Source of the DNA: Chrysopilus asiliformis
Lineage: Eukaryota > Arthropoda > Insecta > Diptera > Rhagionidae
Direction: 5' to 3'
Assembly: GCA_964034945.1 (NCBI GenBank)
Contig: OZ035963.1
Span: 39,996,361 to 40,060,360, forward strand
Length of the DNA stretch: 64,000 bases
This document shows positions 59,069-64,000 of the stretch, in pieces (position 1 is the first letter of the stretch; the number at the start of each line of letters is the position of its first letter). The translations under genes and the position numbers were made by a program. The notes beneath the pieces are model-generated. The model was not told the DNA's origin, searched no databases, and saw only the letters and a program-made list of their open reading frames with translations.

Positions 59069-59590
59069 GTAAGTTTAGAATTGCAGCTAATAGTATTTAA
59101 ATATTCTCACAATGTAGCACTCTTCCGCACATGTTCATTCTATAACAAATTTAGAACAGAATTACCGAACCGTGAAGTATTAAAAGCATTTATGAATAAA
59201 ATGTATAAATTTTATACTGAACTTTATAAAGCAGCCAATGTTGGCTTGCTTAGAAATTTAATAACATTTTAGAATGTTTCCATTTAATTAGTATAATGTC
59301 GGCTATTTTTGTGTAGACGGAAAATGTTGTACAATATCGTTTCTTGCATATAAACTGTATCATTGCAAGATCAAACATACAGAACTATTATTTGTAAAAT
59401 TCGGCAACCATTGTTGTTTTTGACAAGTTCATGTTATACCGTAATTTGCTGAAAGCCACATTACCCGCCTTAAATATTTGTATGAAAGAAACATACCGCA
59501 TTGCCCGTCAATTTTTTGAAGTACTTTTTTTTCAGGTAATGTACTTTTTATACTCTATATGATATATGATATAGCAGTATTATAGATTTA
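59069..59590. other. Start of a large intron; family B fragment
   Basis: No exon seen. 59,547-59,590 is the left part of a family B repeat (TATACTCTATATGATATATG) ending at the Penelope insertion point. Confidence 0.5.
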
Positions 59591-59697
59591 CTTTAGTTTT
59601 TATATATAAATGACCACTAATTTAATTATATTTTGTGTGATTATAGGCTTATTGGTCAATTAAAACAATTTTTTCATATCAATAAATGTAACATTTA

Positions 59698-59738
59698 TTA
59701 TCGACGTTTCGTCCGTTTTCACAGGACGTCTTCAGGAT
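59698..59738 (-). ncRNA. Hammerhead ribozyme-like motif of a Penelope-like element
   Basis: On the minus strand: ATC, then CTGAAGA (CUGANGA core), stem CGTCC/GGACG with a 9-base loop, then GAAACGTC with cleavage expected after the final C, then GAT pairing with ATC. Helix III is minimal (AC/GU), as known for Penelope-type hammerheads thought to act as dimers. The 10.1/11.1 closing pair is non-standard, so activity is uncertain. Strand and place (3' of the ORF) fit a pseudo-LTR. Confidence 0.6.
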
Positions 59739-59997
59739 CTGTGTAATGAATATAAATATGAACATTTTTTCTCATTATTGGGTCTTATTAAAAACAATGT
59801 TTTTTCATTTACTTACAATTGTAACAAATTTTTGGACACTTTTTTTAAAAAAATTAAACTTTTAATACAAATAAATAAATTAATTAATTAAACATATAAC
59901 AAGTAAAAATATATTTTGCTAGGGACAGAACTAGTGGTAGTCAAGAGATGTCAGGTATTTTTTCCTTCGTTGTCATTTTAATATTGCACAGTAATGC

Positions 59998-60375
59998 TAC
60001 ATTTACACGAATGACAAATTTGTCATTTTTTTCTTGTCATTATGTTAATTCCCGTGTAAATGGCATAATTTTTGTAATTTTTTCTGTCAGAAAATGTCAA
60101 TCTCTCATAAAAGAATGAACTTGTCCATTCTTTTATGCCAGATTGTCATTCGTACAAACGCAATATTAGTTATGACAAAAGTTGAATACTAAAGTTGTCA
60201 TAACTAATATTGCGTTTGCACGAATGACAATCTGGCATAAAAGAATGGACAAGTTCATTCTTTTATGAGAGATTGACATTTTCTGACAGAAAAAATTACA
60301 AAAATTATGCCATTTACACGGGAATTAACATAATGACAAGAAAAAAATGACAAATTTGTCATTCGTGTAAATGTA
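59998..60375. mobile_element. 378 bp foldback element inside the Penelope-like ORF
   Basis: Arms 59,998-60,178 and 60,195-60,375 are 181 bp each, near-perfect complements, with a 16-base spacer. They start CTACATTTACACGAATGACA. No clear target duplication. It changes the last residues of the Penelope-like protein. Confidence 0.9.
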
Positions 60376-61358
60376 GTATAAGTCGCATTGACGGCGTCCA
60401 TTGTATCTGATTTTTTATTCATACTATTTTCGGTATTATAAATGTGTAAGGCTTCTAAAATAAATCTTTTCCTTTGGTGTTGTTCCTTGTCAATAATTTT
60501 AGTATTTTCAAAGTCAGGTACATGATTATTTTCGATGCAATGATCAGTGAGCGCCGTTTTATTTACCCCTTTATTTTTTAAATCGGATTTATGCCCTGCA
60601 ATCCTATTTTTCAGATACTGCTTTGTGGTCCCAACATATTTCATATTGCAGTCCGCATTTTCATTTCCTCTGCAGGGAATACTGTAAACAACATCATGCT
60701 GATTCCATTTTGAGGTTCTATCCTTTAATTTTGTAAAAGTATTTCCAACCGTTTTTTTATTTTTGAACGCCAGCTCAATATTCGGACAGGATTGATTCAA
60801 AACTCTTTTTATACCTTCAGATACATCTGGAATATAAGTCATACTCACATATTTTTTAGGGTCCCTGTTTTGTTCTTCGTTTCTCCGGCTATTAATATCA
60901 GACCGACATTTTCGAATTATGTTTTGAATAGCTTTCTTTGGAAAATTGTTAATTTTTAAAATATCGTAGATGTTTGTTTCTGCATATTCTTTATATTCTA
61001 CACTGGTCATCTCAAAAATCTTTTTCGCGTAGTTTGTCGCCGTATTTAAAATTTGGTACCTTGGGTGGGTAGAATGATAATTCAATAATCTGCCGGAGGC
61101 ATATTCTTTCTTAAACCACTTTGTTTTGATGGATCCCTCAGTACGAATGATTGTTATGTCTAGGTAGTTTATTACGCCATCTTTTTCGGTGTCCACTGTG
61201 AAGATCAGTCTATCATGGTAGCTATTCAATTTTCCCAGAATTTCATCTATTTTTTCTGTTTTTACCACCGCGAACAGATCGTCAACATATTTTACCATTA
61301 TTTTATAATCATCGGTTAATTGCTTTTCGAGCAAATCTTCTAACACGATATCAGCCAA
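60255..61358 (-). pseudogene. Penelope-like RT (C-terminal part) with GIY-YIG endonuclease
   Basis: Uninterrupted for 367 codons, but upstream truncated: the first codon is TTG inside the RT motif SPVLADIV, so no real start. Residues 24-27 are YVDD, the RT catalytic box; the GIY-YIG domain spans about 223-302 with VVY (223-225), YVG (241-243), R252, H256 and E302. From about residue 327 the frame runs into the foldback insertion, replacing the native C-terminus with foldback-encoded residues. In intact elements RT and endonuclease perform target-primed copying. Confidence 0.88.
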
Positions 61359-61389
61359 AACAGGTGAGATAGATAGATTTAGTATACCG

Positions 61390-61665
61390 TTTGTAACGCA
61401 TCGGACACATAGAGAAGAATATAATTGATGATGGGCATATAGGCCCAGTGTGCAATATTGGGTTTAAGGTCCCATTCTTTGCCAAGGAGTCTGCTGCTGG
61501 TGTAGAAGGCTTTGTTTGCTTTTGCAATCCTTTCCTCCGTATTAAGTTTCCATGACAGTGTGCTGTCTAGGATTAAACCAAGGTATTCGTGTATACTGAA
61601 TTCAAAGTCGGTTCTCCCGTGTGCTCTAGATACTTTATATAAACTCTTTGCTAAATAGAATATCT
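61390..61665 (-). pseudogene. Non-LTR reverse transcriptase C-terminal fragment
   Basis: The minus frame reads EYLGLILDSTLSWKLNTEER then IAKANKAFYTSSRLLGKEWD and LKPNIAHWAYMPIINYI, the post-catalytic region of Jockey/LOA-type RTs. No catalytic motifs. Lies directly against a family B fragment. Confidence 0.7.
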
Positions 61666-61825
61666 TCGTGGATTGAACAAGAAAAGGTACTGAACGAATT
61701 TCAAGCTGGTTCTAGAAAAAAATATTTGACGGTGGACAACATCTTTAACTTGGTGAGCCTCATACAATTGAAGCTTAATAAAACGAAAAAAAAAATTTAG
61801 TCATTCTTTGTGGACTTAAAGGCGA
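61666..61825 (+). pseudogene. Non-LTR reverse transcriptase fragment, opposite strand
   Basis: Plus frame KVLNEFQAGSRKKYLTVDNI then FNLVSLIQLKL, stop, SFFVDLKAT: the block just before the first catalytic Asp of non-LTR RTs (usual FQAGFRKGYSTVDNI...FFVDFKAAFD). Truncated and interrupted by a stop. Confidence 0.65.
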
Positions 61826-62667
61826 CGTTGTTATGGTGTGCCAAGTTGTGCCAAGCACGAACTGTGGTGGCCAGTGGAGCTCGGCTAGCTCTCTCCAACT
61901 GGACCACGGACAGGGTGACATTTTCTTGGCCAGAAGGGCCTGGTAATCTACTTTATAGGGGAAGGTGGCGGATTCGTGCTCGTGCAGCATGCCTATCATC
62001 CTCTCTCACCCGCCTCGCCTCATTATTGCGACCTCAGGCCGCGCCTCTCTCCTCTTCTAATCTTCCTAAGTCATAATAACGAAGAAGAAGGTCAGCGCAA
62101 AACTCATCTGGCTCAAAGCTCGCATGTTTTTAAAACAAAACGACGAGTTCCGAAAGGAAAAATGATAACACAAATTTAGTGAATAATAGTATTATTTATT
62201 TTAACGCGGAAAGGAGAAAATTTACAAAAAAAAAGCTGATTCAATCTAAACCTATAGTGGCCAAGCTAAACTTAGGAATAATGGCATTAGGAATAATGCC
62301 CTAGTATATTTATTTGTTGATTATTCAAAGACAATTAATATATTGTAAGTAAGACTTAGCTGTGTTTTATCTGTGATGGTTTCAACGTAGTTGTACATAT
62401 TGTAGTTGTGTTGATTGTAGTTCCGTGTTGATTGTTTCTTCAAAATTTCTTCTCGTTAATCAACTTTTAATTAGTTCAATTTTATCTAAGTTTACGTCAC
62501 TTATTTAGATCAACTTTTGTTTATTTTTACTAGGTTCATTCCGTATTGGTTTTACCATAGATTAGAGACTTACTATAGATAAGACACAAACGTGGTTTTC
62601 CGTTTGCCGCCTGTAGAAAGAAGTAGTCGACAGCATCATTCCGTAGTCGACAGCATCATTTCTCTCT
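61826..62667. other. Non-coding stretch, partly GC-richer
   Basis: 61,830-62,080 is less AT-rich than its surroundings (GGCCAGTGGAGCTCGG, CCACGGACAGGGTGAC) and may be part of an LTR-type or other element, but I recognise no ends or coding. The rest is AT-rich. Confidence 0.35.
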
Positions 62668-63370
62668 TTTTAAAAGCTTTTATTTAGCTTGCCTTCGTGT
62701 CTGTCTGTCTGTCAGATCAAATCTTGCAATCAAATTTTGACCCACTTCCACTCATCCGATTCACTTGAAATTTTGTACACTTATATAAGTCCGATGACAA
62801 TACAATATTTTCTCTACTTCGTCCTTGTAAGGATAAGGGAACGTCCTGATTATCCTTTTCTCCAAATTTTCCGGAAAAAATCTATTCTGGGGGTTTTTGG
62901 GGTCGCTGAATCCGAATCTGTCATTAAAAAGCCTGTAAGGATAACGGAAGGTCCTGTAAGGATAACGTGATTATCCTTTTCTCCAAATTTTCCGGAAAAA
63001 ATCTATTCTGGGGGTTTTTGGGGTCGCTGAATCCGAATCTGTCATTAAAAAGTCTGTAAGGATAACGGAAGGTCCTGTAAGGATAACGTGATTATCCTTT
63101 TCTCCAAATTTCCCGGAAAAAAAATCTATTCTGGGGGTTTTTGGGGTCGCTGAATCCGAATCTGTCATTAAAAAGTCTGTGAGGACAACGGAAGGTCCTA
63201 TAAGGATAATCCTCCTATAAGGATTATCCTTTTTCTCAATTGTTCCGGGAAAAAATATATTCTGCGGGTTTTGGGGTTCGCTGAATACGATTCTCAAGTT
63301 AAAAAGCCTGTAAGGACATCTCAAATGTAAGGATATACATATATTCGAAGACTAAAAAGAACAAAATAAA
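62668..63370. mobile_element. Second copy of the TTTATTTAGCTTGC element, with a 121 bp tandem repeat
   Basis: Left end AAGCTTTTATTTAGCTTGCC with a GTCTGTCTGTCTGTCAG block. From about 62,840 to 63,320 a unit of 121-123 bp (TCTATTCTGGGGGTTTTTGG, AAGGATAACGGAAGGTCCTG) repeats about four times, the last copy most diverged. The matching right terminal repeat is missing; instead a foldback follows. Confidence 0.65.
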
Positions 63371-63380
63371 AAAATAAAAT

Positions 63381-63618
63381 TTTTTTTTTTAAAAAAGCTT
63401 TTATTAAAAAAAATGCACTAAAAAGAAAAAAATAATTTTCTGGACGCTGTGTATCACAAATATAAAAGCTTTTAAAAAGCGAGATAAAGCATAAAACAAT
63501 AAAATAAACATTTATCTCGCTTTTTAAAAGCTTTTATATTTGTGATACACAGCGTCCAGAAAATTATTATTTTCTTTTTAGTGCATTTTTTTTTAATAAA
63601 AGCTTTTTTTTTTTAAAA
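63381..63618. repeat. Foldback with ~108 bp arms
   Basis: Left arm 63,381-63,488 and right arm 63,511-63,618 are near-perfect complements (AAAGCTTTTATTAAAAAAAA, GGACGCTGTGTATCACAAAT) with a 22-base loop. Non-coding. Confidence 0.85.
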
Positions 63619-64000
63619 AAAAGCTGTCAAATTTCCGATTCGTTCGGATTCTGTGATACCACATTTCCCCGATTCGGAATGATTTTTAGTACGAACGGAT
63701 TCTGTGATACCATTTTCGAAATTTCTCCGAAAATCGCAGCTACGACGGATCCTGGAATAGGGCCGTATATATCTCTAAACTATGGTTTTACTTTGAAAAA
63801 TTGTCTTTATTCTCTTTACACTTTCATTTAACTGAATTTTAGATTAATTTGTTCATTTTACTTTAGATTAATTTCTGTATGGTTTAACTAATTTAAATTT
63901 ATTCCGTATTAAGGCTTATAATAGTTTAAATTTGCCGTATTACTTATTTACACTCGTTTTAGTTTAGATTCATTTTAGTTTAGCTCAATTTTAGTTATTT
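63619..64000. other. Non-coding stretch to the window end
   Basis: Two GATTCTGTGATACCA-type direct repeats at 63,646 and 63,689, then AT-rich sequence. No gene. Confidence 0.4.

Larger units (their letters stand above)
59591..61374 (-). mobile_element. Penelope-like element, 5'-truncated, interrupted by a foldback
   Basis: Encodes the reverse-transcriptase/GIY-YIG protein of Penelope-like elements, minus strand. Flanked by AGATTTA (59,584-59,590; 61,375-61,381), in a family B repeat whose two halves are seen outside. The 5' end is cut inside the RT. A hammerhead-like motif lies downstream of the ORF (59,698-59,738). A foldback occupies 59,998-60,375. Confidence 0.85.

Noticed and set aside
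59081..59272. Continuation of the SEA-domain exon
   Set aside because: A clear donor GTAAGT follows 59,068 and the downstream frame does not match SEA sequence.

Overview
This is AT-rich eukaryotic DNA, most likely from an insect and probably a fly. The evidence is 59-60 bp introns with GT/AG borders, insect-type transposon families (Mag-like LTR element, Penelope-like element, pogo, hAT, piggyBac-like and Harbinger-like MITEs, CR1/Jockey-like non-LTR copies), and one host gene that resembles the N-terminal part of a perlecan/Trol-type basement-membrane proteoglycan. I saw no bacterial features, rRNA, tRNA or CRISPR.

Host sequence: only 58,252-59,068 (+) reads as a convincing host gene, as two exons separated by a 59 bp intron. 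They encode an acidic linker with basic processing-like sites and a Ser-Gly glycosaminoglycan site, followed by the start of a SEA domain. The rest of the gene must lie outside the window or in exons I could not recognise. Much of the remaining DNA may be intron or flank of this gene.

Mobile DNA, left to right: a pogo-like end (to 494); an old element holding a 5'-truncated CR1-like copy with a 9 bp target duplication (5,984-6,498); a 607 bp tandem duplication between inverted ends (9,173-10,431); a 126 bp hairpin (10,609); a dispersed repeat family with two insertions (14.6-16.7 kb); a Russian-doll nest (19,516-23,041) in which piggyBac-like, hAT and pogo-like elements are stacked up to four deep, each with its own target duplication; a second hAT element (23,950-25,697); a 1.36 kb array of a 12 bp unit (27,715-29,078); a complete but mutated pogo-type transposon carrying a PHD finger (29,493-31,841); a second pogo-like element split by a Harbinger-like insertion (31,876-33,782); a decayed CR1-like element split by a hAT element (33.8-37.1 kb); several foldback and long-TIR elements (41.9-48.7 kb); an apparently intact Mag-type LTR retrotransposon with identical 73 bp LTRs (49,260-53,609); another dispersed-repeat block (55.8-57.8 kb); and a Penelope-like element (59,591-61,374) with a GIY-YIG domain, a downstream hammerhead-like motif, and a foldback element inside its reading frame.

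The genes do not form a pathway. The elements use each other as landing sites, so target duplications give a relative insertion order. The Mag element is the one that looks recently active: identical LTRs, intact 1,296-codon gag-pol frame and a perfect 5 bp duplication. The inverted-repeat foldbacks, seven of them with long near-perfect arms, and the mixed-orientation transposon fragments also make the region a plausible source of small RNAs, but that is inference.
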